Of a stretch of DNA of 64,000 nucleotides, positions 50,949-61,408 are shown piece after piece. Within the stretch, counting starts at the first letter, position 1; the number at the start of each line of letters is the position of its first letter. Both the position numbers and the translations under genes were made by a program. The notes under the pieces are model-generated. The model saw only the letters and a program-made list of their open reading frames with translations, was not told the DNA's origin and ran no database searches. The stretch comes from Tanytarsus gracilentus (lineage: Eukaryota > Arthropoda > Insecta > Diptera > Chironomidae), in the NCBI GenBank assembly GCA_038502055.1, contig JAXRKN010000042.1, forward strand, positions 1,054,001-1,118,000. Reading direction: 5' to 3'.

Positions 50949-51695
50949 TCAGAAGAGCCAGAAATATGCGCCGATAACTAGAATTATTATGCCCGCAATT
51001 GCACCTTTAACATACATTGATCGCCTATTCAGTTGCGTCGCACTTTTCTTGTATTTCTGCGAGAGCATTGAAAGATTTTGTGTCTTCGTGTCAAGCTCTT
51101 GGAGAACGGCGCCACGCTGCAGGACATCATCGATATTCTGTACCATAATCCTCTGAACGTCCTGTAATTGCGAGTTAATCGTGTTGATATTTCTTCTTCT
51201 ATCGGTCAGTGACTTTTTAGCTTTTTGAATATAAATGTCAAACTCTATGAACTGATATGGCCGTGTCACGGTATTAATTTTCCTGCCATAATTATTGTAA
51301 AACTCTTGCGCGAGATCCTCGAGATAGTTAAATGCGAGTCGCTTGGAAAACATTTTGTCGCAAAGCACCAGATAGCAGATATCGTTCTCGATCAGGTAGC
51401 TAAAAGTAATCAATTAGTGAAAGTGAACGTCTGGATGTTTCCTTTTAATTTACTGAAATAAATATGGTCCTGTTTCGAGTGTACAGCGTGCCGGTGAATT
51501 GGGTCCGAGTCGCTTGAAGAGCATCTTTGCCTGATTCTGATATTCGAGCATACTTTTGCCAGACTAAAATTAAACAAGTTGTTGATTTCTAATTTTATTT
51601 TATTTATAAACTTTATTTACCTCCTCATTATCCTGCATTGTTCCCACCAGTGGAAGTCCATCCACGGTTCGTGCTATCATTGTCATCATTGCCAT
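50949..51695 (-). CDS. Sec22: Sec22 R-SNARE (vesicle-trafficking protein SEC22b-like)
   Basis: Exons 51621-51695, 51454-51563 and 50949-51399 give 211 aa. The N-terminal longin domain runs from MAMMTMIARTVDGLPLVG through NDICYLVLCDKMFSKRLAF. The SNARE motif (INSQLQDVQRIMVQNIDDVL) carries the zero-layer Arg in VLQRGAVL. The C-terminal anchor is GAIAGIIILVIGAYFWLF at the very end. It works in ER-Golgi transport. Start chosen at the first of several Met because the longin fold begins there. Confidence 0.95.
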
Positions 51696-52153
51696 TTTAT
51701 ATGCGAAATTACGTTTGATTTTCTTAAGTTAAATGCAAAATTTTGCGAACTCAAAAGTGATGATGTTGGAGTACTGTCTTCACTCGAAATTGTCGGGTTT
51801 ATTTCTAAAATTTAAATTCAAATTCATGAAAAAAGATGTTTTTAGATTTTTATTAAATAAATTAAATTTTTTAGCGTTAAAATTAAGTTAATAAATCAGC
51901 GGGTTTAAGAAAATAAAGTTATGAATTTGATTTAGGATGAACACGGTGTGTAATATTTAAATTGACCGTTATAAAATGTTTTTTCTTCTAATTTGTTTAC
52001 ATGCATTGAGCTTTTTTGATTAAAATGAAAAATTAGGAAAAATTCTGAGCAGAGAAACGAGAGCTTTTTAAAAGCTTACAGACATGGAGCGTTTGAAAAA
52101 AATTAAATTCTTTTAACAGCATTAAAGAATTTTTTATATTTAGTAAAACTTAA
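51696..52153. other. Non-coding spacer Sec22 / cuticle cluster
   Basis: AT-rich, no gene. It should contain the Sec22 promoter. The single-copy sequence ends at about 52153, where the left arm of the inverted duplication begins. Confidence 0.5.
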
Positions 52154-52437
52154 TTTTTTGTAAATTATAAAATTTGGATGAAAAAAGCTTTCATGAGCTT
52201 TTGCCGCCCTCGCAAAACTTAAAAGCTCACATGTAACTGTTCAGCAATTTTTTCATTCTCTCGCGCTGACACAACAGCTATAACCAAATTAATTATGCAT
52301 ATCGAGAGTAAGAGTTCGAGAGAAATATTAAATTGGAAATATGTTGAGAAATTTATGAATTAATATGAGAGGTAGAAAAAATTGCTCTTTTTTCGAAAAT
52401 TTTTATTGTTGGAGAGTGCGAAAGTAAAAATTTTTAG

Positions 52438-52475
52438 TATAAAATAGCGAAGAGACCGGTTAGACAGCATCAGTT
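52438..52475 (+). promoter_or_regulatory. TATA box and initiator of cuticle gene 1
   Basis: TATAAAAT at 52438-52445 and an ATCAGTT initiator with its A at 52472, 34 bp apart. Confidence 0.75.
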
Positions 52476-52529
52476 CCATTTTGACTATTCAAGTGTTAAA
52501 ACAGTTTAAAAAATATTAAATTTTCAAAA

Positions 52530-52993
52530 ATGAAATCCTTTGCATTCCTTTTGGCTCTTATTGCCCTCGCTGCAGCCTACGAACACGGTTCGAGCTACAC
52601 TTCCAGAAGTGATCACAATATTCCAGCTCATGGACATGAACATGGTCATGAGGATGAACACAAGGACTCATATCACTATCCCGCCTACAAGTACGAATAT
52701 GGTGTTCATGACCCAAAGACAAAAGATCGTCACAGCCAATGGGAGCACCGTGATGGAGATGAAGTTAAGGGAGAATACACTTTGGATGAGGCTGATGGAA
52801 CTGTAAGTTGCTCTCGACTATTAAATTAAATAAAATCAAAATTAACTTTACTCCTTAAATTTAATTACAGATCAGAAAAGTTTCATACACCTCGAACAAG
52901 CATGATGGCTTCAACGCAAAGGTCGAGACAATCGGACACGCTTCCCACCCTCAAGAATACCACCACCACGAAGAAGAACATCATCACTATTAA
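52530..52993 (+). CDS. RR-2 cuticle protein 1 (arm 1)
   Basis: Exons 52530-52802 and 52871-52993 give 131 aa. Signal peptide MKSFAFLLALIALAAA, then a short His/Glu-rich linker (HGHEHGHEDEHKD). The extended Rebers-Riddiford chitin-binding domain of the RR-2 type runs YPAYKYEYGVHDPKTKD ... HRDGDEVKGEYTLDEADGT and continues after the intron with VSYTSNKHDGFNAKVE. The tail is His-rich. Structural component of hard cuticle. Differs from its inverted twin at residue 24 (Thr here). Confidence 0.93.
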
Positions 52994-53980
52994 ACATCAG
53001 TTTCTTGAGACCGATAGAAATAATTTTTAAATTGCATAAAATCGACTGAATTGTAAAACACCTCAATAAATAATTAAATAAATCTCAAAGAAATAAATAA
53101 TTTTTTCATGTTGATGATATAACTCTAAAAAGTAATTAAAATCTAGTTTTTTTGTTAATTGCCATCGATAGTTTGTGTGATATGCAAGATTATATATGAA
53201 AACTTGAGTGTTGAGAGCGAAAATTCGTGTGATTTTAGTTTGAAGAATATTATTAAACATTTTTAAATGAAAATTTTTGAGGTAATTCATTTGGCGCTTT
53301 AACAAATTATTAGAAATTTTAAAATTTTAAAGCTTAAGCTCCATAAGTTTAAAATACAATTCTAAAATGATTTTTAAAAAAGAAATAAAAATCTGTCTTT
53401 GAAAATTTGTGAAATAAATAAAAGGTAATTTTTACTATCGTCATTTTATTAAAGATCATTTTAGAGATCCTGAATTCACCGTTGACTGATCGTCATTGAT
53501 CACATTGATATCTTATAAAAAAACATTTAAAAATTCTAAAAATTTAAATGACTGAAAAAACTTTTTATGCAAGTGAGCATATTTTTAAAAATTTCTTCAA
53601 AATATATCAAACTAACATGTTAAAAAAAGACAACAAGTCTTTTGAAGAAAGCTTTCAAAATATGTAATTTGTTAAAGAGCCAAATGAGTTACCTCAAAAA
53701 TTTTCATTTAAAAATGTTTAATAATATTCTTCAAACTAAAATCACACGGATTTTTGCTCTCAACACTCAAGTTTGCATATATAATCTTGCATACATCACA
53801 AACTATCGATGGCAATTAACAAAAAAACTAGATTTTAATTACTTTTTAGAGTTATATCATCAACATGAAAAAATTATTTATTTCTTTGAGATTTATTTAA
53901 TTATTTATTGAGGTGTTTTACAATTCAGTCGATTTTATGCAATTTAAAAATTATTTCTATCGGTATCAAGGAACTGATGT

Positions 53981-54444
53981 TTAATAGTGATGATGTTCTT
54001 CTTCATGGTGGTGGTATTCTTGTGGGTGGGAAGCGTGTCCGATTGTCTCGACCTTTGCGTTGAAGCCATCATGCTTGTTCGAGGTGTATGAAACTTTTCT
54101 GATCTGTAATTAAATTTAAGGAGTAAAATTAATTTGGATTTTATTAAATTTAAAAGTCTAAAGCAACTTACAGTTCCATCAGCCTCATCCAAAGTGTATT
54201 CTCCCTTAACTTCATCTCCATCACGGTGCTCCCATTGGCTGTGACGATCTTTTGTCTTTGGGTCATGCACTCCATATTCGTATTTGTAGGCGGGATAGTG
54301 ATATGAGTCCTTGTGTTCATCCTCATGACCATGTTCATGTCCATGAGCTGGAATATTGTGATCACTTCTGGAAGCGTAGCTTGAACCGTGTTCGTAGGCA
54401 GCAGCGAGGGCAATAAGAGCCAAAAGGAATGCAAAGGATTTCAT
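53981..54444 (-). CDS. RR-2 cuticle protein 2 (arm 2)
   Basis: Exons 54172-54444 and 53981-54103 give 131 aa, the same gene structure as cuticle gene 1 in reverse. Signal peptide, His-rich linker and RR-2 domain are intact. Residue 24 is Ala instead of Thr; the intron shows more substitutions than the exons, which fits selection or conversion on the coding part. Confidence 0.93.
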
Positions 54445-54502
54445 TTTTAGAAAATTTAATATTTTTTAAACTGTTTTAACACTTGAATAGTCAAAATGGA
54501 AC

Positions 54503-54537
54503 TGATGCTGTCTAACCGGTCTCTTCGCTATTTTATA
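54503..54537 (-). promoter_or_regulatory. TATA box and initiator of cuticle gene 2
   Basis: Minus-strand TATAAAAT at 54530-54537 with an ATCAGTT initiator about 34 bp downstream, as in the twin gene. Confidence 0.75.
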
Positions 54538-54820
54538 CTAAAAATTTTTACTTTCGCACTCTCCAACAATAAAAATTTTCGAAAAAAGAGCAATTTTTTC
54601 TACCTCTCATATTAATTCATAAATTTCTCAACATATTTCCAATTTAATATTTCTCTCGAACTCTTACTCTCGATATGCATAATTAATTTGGTTATAGCTG
54701 TTGTGTCAGCGCGAGAGAATGAAAAATTGCTGAACAATTATGTGTGAGCTTTTAAGTTTTGCGGGGGCGGCAAAAGCTCATGAAAGCTTTTTTCATCCAA
54801 ATTTTATAATTTACAAAAAT

Positions 54821-55690
54821 TCAAAAATAAAATTAGAATTTAAATTTGTTTTTATTTTACGAAAATTAAATTTGTCGCTCTGCTCAGTCCTTCGTGATCG
54901 CGAACAAACAAAAATAAATCTCATTGCATTGTTACATATTGAGATCTTTTCTTTTAAATCCATTTCGCATTACTCGTGTGCGCTTCAATTACTAAATCTC
55001 TATGCGCAGAGATGAGAGTAAAATTATTTACATTTTCTTTCTTTCTAATTCCGCAATAAAAAGCGAACACAAGCACAACAGTTTTATAAAATCAATAAAA
55101 TTGACGTAATAACGAGATTAAATAAAATTTAATTACTTTCATGTTCAAATGCATCATTAGGTTGGCGCTGAAGAAATGCATAAATGCTGTTACATTTCTC
55201 ACGAAGACTATAATTATCAGTCACTTGTCGGTTCATTAAGAAATTACATTATTGGCGGCCTTGAAAAATTGAAAAAATAGGGTGCAATTTTAAAGCTCAA
55301 TCGATTGAGTTAGTTCATGTTTTGTTACTTATTAAGCGACTCCGATGAGCTTTTCATGGTCAAAAATTTGGGTCGAGTTGAAAATATTTTTTTTCATGAA
55401 TTTTATGCTTTTTAAATTATTTTGAATTTTTTAGGTTTTAATTTAATTTTTAAACGGTTTTTCCTGGAATTTATTTTTTTTAAATATTGTTCAATAAATC
55501 ACGGATAAAATTTTTAAAAATATTTCAAGTGCATCGTCTAATTACATTATTAAATCGAAAAGATTTTTATCGAAAAAAAGAACCTTAACAAAATGCTTTT
55601 AGCAATTAGTGGAAAATAAATTTTTCATGTGCTAATGGCGAAGAATTTTTCGAAGGTATTCACGCCTCATGAGTGAACATTTTTGAGAAG
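54821..55690. other. Non-coding spacer
   Basis: AT-rich, no gene seen. It lies upstream of both cuticle gene 2 (-) and cuticle gene 3 (+), so it is probably cis-regulatory for the two. Confidence 0.5.
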
Positions 55691-55728
55691 TATAAAAGAA
55701 GCTAAAAGTCAATTGTTAACCATCAGTC
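55691..55728 (+). promoter_or_regulatory. TATA box and initiator of cuticle gene 3
   Basis: TATAAAAG at 55691-55698 and CATCAGTCA initiator with A at 55725, 34 bp apart. Confidence 0.75.
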
Positions 55729-55781
55729 AAGTAGTAGAACTTAGAACAGCAACTAACAATTAGCTGAAAAATCAAATCGAC

Positions 55782-56297
55782 ATGAAACTTTTAATCGTAA
55801 GAATTAAAATTTGTATCAATTTTTAATTTAATATTTTTTCTGTACAGATTTTTGCATCAATTTTGGCCGCAGCTTTTGCATTGCCAACCGAACTCAGTCA
55901 TGGATATAAAATCGAAGTTAAACATGAAATTCCACATCATCATCATCATCACAGCGAAAAAGTTATCAAACACGAGAAGTTGATCCATCCACACCATCAT
56001 CATGAACCAATCATTCCGGAGCATCACATCCCAGTTCATCATGAAGATTTTCACGCTTATCCAAAATACAAGTTCGAATATGGCGTAAAAGATCCACACA
56101 CCGGTGACCACAAGAGCCAATGGGAAATTCGTGATGGAGATGTCGTTAAGGGTGAATATACATTGGATGAAGCTGATGGAACCAAGAGAATTGTTTCATA
56201 CACCGCCAGTGATAAGGAAGGATTCAACGCTGTTGTTAAGAAGGTCGGACAAGCCCATCATTTGCCACATGGACATCATCACCATGCCGGTTATTAA
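55782..56297 (+). CDS. RR-2 cuticle protein 3, His-rich
   Basis: A 15-bp first coding exon (55782-55796, MKLLI) and exon 55848-56297 give 154 aa. The intron interrupts the signal peptide (MKLLIIFASILAAAFA), a frequent layout in insect cuticle genes. A His-rich linker (PHHHHHHSEK, PHHHHEPI) precedes the RR-2 domain (YPKYKFEYGVKDPHTGD, IRDGDVVKGEYTLDEADGT, GFNAVVKKVG). Unlike genes 1 and 2 there is no intron inside the RR domain. Confidence 0.93.
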
Positions 56298-56855
56298 ATT
56301 TCCATTAAAAGTTGAGACATTTTGAAAGATTTTTTGGTTTTCCGTTTTGAATAAAGCAATTTGCATAAAATGCAACAAAAAAAGCAAAAAAAACAAATTT
56401 TTAAAATTTAAATTTAACGGAATAATTTTTAAAGTTTTAAATTCAATTTATTCCAAACTTTTTACATAGAAATTCAAATAACTCTTCACGCAACATAAAA
56501 CTTACCCTCACACGTGATTAACGACTCTAAACAAACATCTCCTCCTTGCATATACGCGCAAACTGAATCAAACTACATAATTGTTGTAAATTAAAGCTTA
56601 TGTCTTATAATCAATCGTAAATGCATACGCAGAAGTCAAAGAGAAGTGATTACATCTCTGTTACATGCTCATATGGACTTGCATCATTAAAGACGTAGAG
56701 TTAGTGAACAAAACAGGAAGTTATGTCTGTTTCAAGCTGTCGCATGTCACACTTTGTTGCTGTAAGTTGAGTGTGGAAAAAAGTTATCTGAAAATTAAAA
56801 GAGAAAAGTCGAAAAAAAATTTTTTTAGGTGTCAAAGTCATGCGAAAATTTATTT
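56298..56855. other. Non-coding spacer
   Basis: 3' flank of cuticle gene 3 (AATAAA near 56350) and AT-rich DNA. Nothing else seen. Confidence 0.45.
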
Positions 56856-57038
56856 TTAACCACAATCACGATTGAGTAGGTCAAGAACGTCCTCGAAACT
56901 AATGTCAATGTCTGCTCGCTGCACTTCTGTTACACTCTCTCGCACAATCGGGCCAGTGTTATTATTTCCTCGTTTAAATCGACAACGATCAACAGACCGG
57001 TTTGTCAGCATCTCACGTGCGGCCATAAAATTCATCAT
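56856..57038 (-). CDS. Small unrecognised ORF, 60 aa
   Basis: Begins MMNFMAAREMLTNRSVDRC and ends DISFEDVLDLLNRDCG. The composition is balanced and polar, unlike the Phe/Lys/Ile-rich chance ORFs of this AT-rich DNA. A minus-strand AATAAA begins one base after the stop (56849-56854), giving a minimal 3' UTR. There is no signal peptide or known domain. It could be a small gene or the last exon of one; a splice acceptor upstream was not found. Confidence 0.45.
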   Translation of the reverse strand: MMNFMAAREMLTNRSVDRCRFKRGNNNTGPIVRESVTEVQRADIDISFEDVLDLLNRDCG

Positions 57039-58198
57039 TTATCGCATAAATAAAAATTTCTTTGCACATTTATGCAATCATCGGTGCGCAAAATAAAAAA
57101 CTATCGATTGTAGGCGATTGAAATTATTTCAAGTCGCAAATAAATCAAAAATGTAATTTTTCAATTAGCTTCAACTTGTGTAATAAATAAAACGCCAATT
57201 GAAGTTTAAATTTCTTTTATTTATTTGATGTTCAAACACTTTTGTTACTGAATTACATGTCGGCTTTTCAAGAGGTGTTTTGTGTTTTTTATTGCACATC
57301 GAAGAATTGTGTTAATAATTAATTGAAAACTTTAATTATTTTTTATTAGAAGCGTTTCATATATTTTGATCCTTATAAACTCAGGTAATTTTTTAAAGCT
57401 TTTCAAACAAAATCAAACGAGAAAAATTTCAATGTAAAGTTCAATGCAGAAGAAAATAAATTTTTACTGGATTTTCTTCTAAAAATTTGAAATTTCACAA
57501 AAAAATTATTCAACTTAATTTTTTAATAAAATTTAATTTTCAAATGGGAACAAAATGGAAAATTAAACTAAAATTTAAGCTTTTAAATTTATTTTGATTT
57601 TTTTTTTCAGAAATTTTCCAAAGATTTTCGTCCGAAAATAAAATTATTTTTAACTCAACTTTCCTATTTAAGAAATTTTATTTCAATTCCTCAAAATTTT
57701 AACTTTTTTTTTATCAAATAAATTTCTCTAAAAACATTTTTAACAAAACTTGATTTTTTTACAAACTTAAACTTATTTTAATTTTTTATTTAACGATTAA
57801 AAACCTTTTATGTATTATTTCAATGCCGATTTGCGACTAAAGATATTTTTTTTTCACATATCGTCGATGCCGACACTAAAAGCTATTTAGAAGCGCATTG
57901 AAACATGTTTATGAAAATTTCCCTCTATTTTTTGTCTTCCAGCTCTTGCATATCACCATTAACACACTTAGTTGCATGTTTGAAAAGAAATGGAGTAACC
58001 ATATGAGGAGGTGGCGATAGCTTTAAGGTGGCGGGAGGTCGCATGGAGGAAAATCAAACAAAGAATGTTGTTTTTCCACGCGCTTTTAACTTGAAATCGT
58101 CGAGCCACTCTTTTATGAAGAGAGAAAAGTTATGAATTCGATTTGAATTGCGTGTAGTCACATACACTGCAATAGTTTTTCAATTGTTAATCGTCGAG
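57039..58198. other. Non-coding spacer
   Basis: AT-rich with long Phe/Lys-like homopolymer stretches, no gene. The right end is the upstream region of cuticle gene 4. Confidence 0.5.
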
Positions 58199-58236
58199 TA
58201 TATAAGCACGGAAAATTTCTGTGTTTGGTATCAGTT
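58199..58236 (+). promoter_or_regulatory. TATA box and initiator of cuticle gene 4
   Basis: TATATAAG at 58199-58206 and a TATCAGTT initiator with A at 58233, 34 bp apart. Confidence 0.75.
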
Positions 58237-58283
58237 TCGAACTTGAAGTTTAATCAAAAGCAAATCAAACAAAAAAAATCAAA

Positions 58284-58646
58284 ATGAAGACTATTGCAGT
58301 TTTGTTCGCTTTGGTTGCTATTGCCGCTGCCTATCCAGGATATGGATCGAGCTATGTTTCAAGAAAAGATGCCAACATTGCTGCTCATGGAGGACATGGA
58401 GAACATCACGATTATGTTCACTATCCCGCCTACAAGTACGAATATGGTGTTCATGACCCAAAGACAAAAGACCACAAGAGCCAATGGGAGCACCGTGATG
58501 GAGACAAAGTCACCGGAGAATATACTTTGGATGAGGCTGATGGAACCAAGAGAATTGTCAAATACTCATCCGATAAACATGGCGGCTTCACAGCTCACGT
58601 TGAACGTGTCGGACATGCTCATCATCCATCACACTATCATCACTAA
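58284..58646 (+). CDS. RR-2 cuticle protein 4
   Basis: Single exon, 120 aa. Signal peptide MKTIAVLFALVAIAAA, then YPGYGSSYVSRKDANIAAHGG (spacer similar to genes 1 and 2). RR-2 domain YPAYKYEYGVHDPKTKD, HRDGDKVTGEYTLDEADGT, His-rich tail ending HHPSHYHH. It is closest to genes 1 and 2 in sequence but lacks their intron. Confidence 0.93.
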   Translation: MKTIAVLFALVAIAAAYPGYGSSYVSRKDANIAAHGGHGEHHDYVHYPAYKYEYGVHDPKTKDHKSQWEHRDGDKVTGEYTLDEADGTKRIVKYSSDKHGGFTAHVERVGHAHHPSHYHH

Positions 58647-58778
58647 ATCAACTCTCAGCTCCTTAAAATGTGATAAATTTGTAGTTATGCCAAAACTTTA
58701 GTGAATTAAAATAAAATTGAAAAGATATTAAAAAACTTTAGTTTTTCTCTTAATTTTTTTTAGAACAACGATTCACTT

Positions 58779-59821
58779 TTATTGCCAAACGATGCTCTCA
58801 ATCCAAGGAATGTAAGCTGAAATTCGAGTATAAACTGCCGGTATGTTATAGCCACAGAGACGACCGTTCGAAACGATCCCAAAAATATTAAACATGCAGC
58901 GATTTGTGACTGATATAAATTGTAATGGTCCACCTGAATCGCCTTGACATGTGTCCTTAAAACCTCCACCTGTTGCTTGCTCACCCTTTACACACAATTG
59001 AGTCTTTTCGATTTTTCCATCGCCTCTCGCGTTAACACATCGTGAATGTTGAACCACTGTCAAGTTGACTTTCAACAATTGTTCTGACGAATCACCGCCA
59101 TATTGAGTTGTCCCGAAGCCAATCGCAAGCGCAGTTTTTCCTTTTAATATTTCAGTGTTACTTTGATGCAAGCACGCTGGTCGAACAAAATTGTTCAACT
59201 TTGCTCTTAACTTCAATTTAATTAAAGCAATGTCATTGTTATAAGTTGCTGCATTGTACTGTGGATGAGGTATGAAACTTTGAACCTCATAATCTTCAAC
59301 ATACGAATTTTTTGGTTTTAGAGGCGACAAATCTGACTCGCCGAGTCGAACGATGCTCACTTCTATGGATCTATGATAAAATTATGAATTTATTTTAAAT
59401 TCTAGGATAATTTTTAACGTACCCAGCTCTGTGGCAGTGCGATGCAGTCAAAATAAAATATTCAGAGATCAACGAACCTCCACAAAGGAACTTCAATGCC
59501 TGGTTTCCAAAATCATATCCTAAAAGCGCATAGTGTGGAAATTCATGAGGTTCCGCAGCTTCACCACCCACAATTAATGGTATTGTTGTATCGCAGCTTG
59601 GGTCTCGCGAGCAACTGCTATCGCCATCGATGTAGATTGGAAGGAAACTTGTGCAAACTATTTCCTTAAAACTTAAATCTTCGTACTCTCTGCATTCTAT
59701 GTAAAAAATTTTAAAACATTTCTTTGATTGTAAGAAAAAATTAATTTTTACTCTCTTCACTAATAATTCCAGTTTGTACTTTGTTGCAAATCAGAAACAA
59801 ACACAGTGAAAATAATCGCAT
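58779..59821 (-). CDS. Snake-like serine protease A (S1A, trypsin-type)
   Basis: Exons 59752-59821, 59423-59696 and 58779-59370 give 311 aa. Signal peptide MRLFSLCLFLICNKVQT. A short Cys-containing pro-domain (KCREYEDL ... CSRDPSC) precedes the activation site IPL|IVGGEAAEPHEFPH; cleavage after Leu is the arrangement of Drosophila Snake. The catalytic triad is His in LTASHC, Asp in NNDIALIKL, Ser in CQGDSGGPL. The residue six before the Ser is Asp (DTCQGDS), so trypsin-like specificity is expected. Secreted zymogen, possibly in an immune or developmental cascade. The Ser region is not interrupted by introns here. Confidence 0.92.
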
Positions 59822-60027
59822 GATGATCTTTTCGCATCGAGGCTCGAAGATTGACTAAAGTCGAGAGAATATTCTGAATATATCGATGATCATCAAAATT
59901 GCTCTCTTGACATTTGAAAAAATGATGATTAAAACAGGTTTAAGTGAGTTTTAAAATTTTTCGTGTGGTGTTTAATATTTTTTAATTTTTAAAAAGTCAA
60001 TAATTTAGAAATGTTAAATTGGATCTT

Positions 60028-61288
60028 TCAGTTGCCATTCCAAACAGTTTTCTCAATCCACGATAAGTAATTTGCGATTCTTGTGTAGACCGCGCCGTCG
60101 CCAGACCCGCAAATTTTACCAAATGAAGTGATGCCGATTAGATCAAACGTGCAATTGTTATCAAATTGACGTTTTTGAATTGGACCTGATTTTTGAAATT
60201 TTAGAAATTATATTTTTTAAACTAGTTACTCACCTCCACTGTCACCTATGAGATTAATATTAACATTGTATATTTAATAAAATATATTTTTTCTACCTTG
60301 ACAAGTGTCAGCGTACTCTCCGGTCTCTTTTAAATCTCCCTTGACACAAATTTGACTTTGGGTGCTGTCAAGAATTCCTCTGCATTCTCTTGGATAAACC
60401 ACTGTCAAATTCACTTTCATAAAAACATCAGAAGATTCTTCAGCATGACCAAGTGCTCCAAATCCGATGGCGATTACACTTTGACCCTTTAACATTTCCT
60501 CCTTATGTTGATGCAAACATGCTGGACGCACAAAAAAACTGAATTTGATAAAATCCTTTACTTTTACAAGTGCAATATCGTGAAGAAAAGCTTGTGGATC
60601 GTACTCTTTATGTCTAATAAATTCTTGGATTTCATAATCTTTTCGAAAACCATTGGACACGTTGAATAAATGCTCTCCAACTCGAACCAATGTTGCTTCT
60701 TGGCCGTCTCTGAATTAAAGCATTAAAAAAATTATTTTTATTTATTTTCTCAATTCTAACTCACGATGTGAATTTGCAATGACTTGCGGTTAAAATATAT
60801 TTTTCACTTATGATACTTCCGCCGCACTTGAAATGCTCTCGATCGTCACCTCCATATCCAATTAATGCAAAATGGGGAAATTCATGCTTCCTGGCTTTTG
60901 TTCCACCGACAATCAATGGTATTGAAGGATTGCAATTCAGAATTCTTGCGCATTTTCTTTTAGTTCCGATGGCCAACGAGCATGAGGTGATTCTGTATGC
61001 ATAATCCTTGTACTCGTCGCATTCTGTCAAATTTTTCTTAAGCAAACAAAAAAACTCTCAATATCCAATGAATATTTTAAGGAATATCCAGTAAGGATAT
61101 TAAAAGTTTTTCATCTGCTTTTCTTTTCTGATATAATTAAACTAAAATGGTCGATTTGTTAATTTTAAGGAATATTTTAAAAATTAAACAAATCCCAAAA
61201 TTTTTTTTTTACTTCTCTGACTGATTTCACCGCAATCGACTGTTATCAGTAGATTTAAAATTAGTAACAAATAATTATTCATCATCAT
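60028..61288 (-). CDS. Snake-like serine protease B, with 12-bp catalytic microexon
   Basis: Exons 61213-61288, 60765-61023, 60297-60709, 60234-60245 and 60028-60185 give 305 aa with agreeing phases. Signal peptide NNYLLLILNLLITVDC, pro-domain KCDEYKDYAY ... CARILNC, activation site IPL|IVGGTKARKHEFPH. Triad: His in LTASHC, Asp in LHDIALVKV, Ser in GDSG. The GDSG codons sit alone in a 12-bp exon between introns of 51 and 48 bp. Asp lies six residues before the Ser (DTCQGDS). If the microexon is skipped the frame stays open but the catalytic Ser is lost. Confidence 0.9.
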
Positions 61289-61408
61289 CACTCAAGTTTG
61301 GAGCAGAAACTGATTTGAGACACTGCAGATGTTCTGAACGTCCTATTTGTATTAAATTTTTGTTGTTTTTTAAATCAGTAAAAAATTTATTCGCTTTCAT
61401 AAAATATT

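Larger units (their letters stand above)
52154..54820. repeat. Inverted duplication, two 1,156-bp arms each carrying a cuticle gene
   Basis: Arm 1 (52154-53309) and arm 2 (53665-54820) are reverse complements with scattered substitutions and small indels, separated by 355 bp of unique sequence. Each arm holds a full RR-2 cuticle gene with promoter, intron and about 300 bp of 3' flank, so the genes are convergent. Breakpoints are sharp: outer ends share TTTTGTAAATTATAAAATTT, inner ends share the reverse-complement pair at CTTTAACAAATTA. Confidence 0.9.

Noticed and set aside
53063..53911. Mirror-image ORFs starting with Met-Leu-Lys or Met-Lys-Lys in the inner ends of the cuticle inverted repeat
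   Set aside because: They lie in the 3' flanks of the cuticle genes, are antisense to them, and are Asn/Tyr/Ile-rich; they look paired only because the flanks are duplicated.
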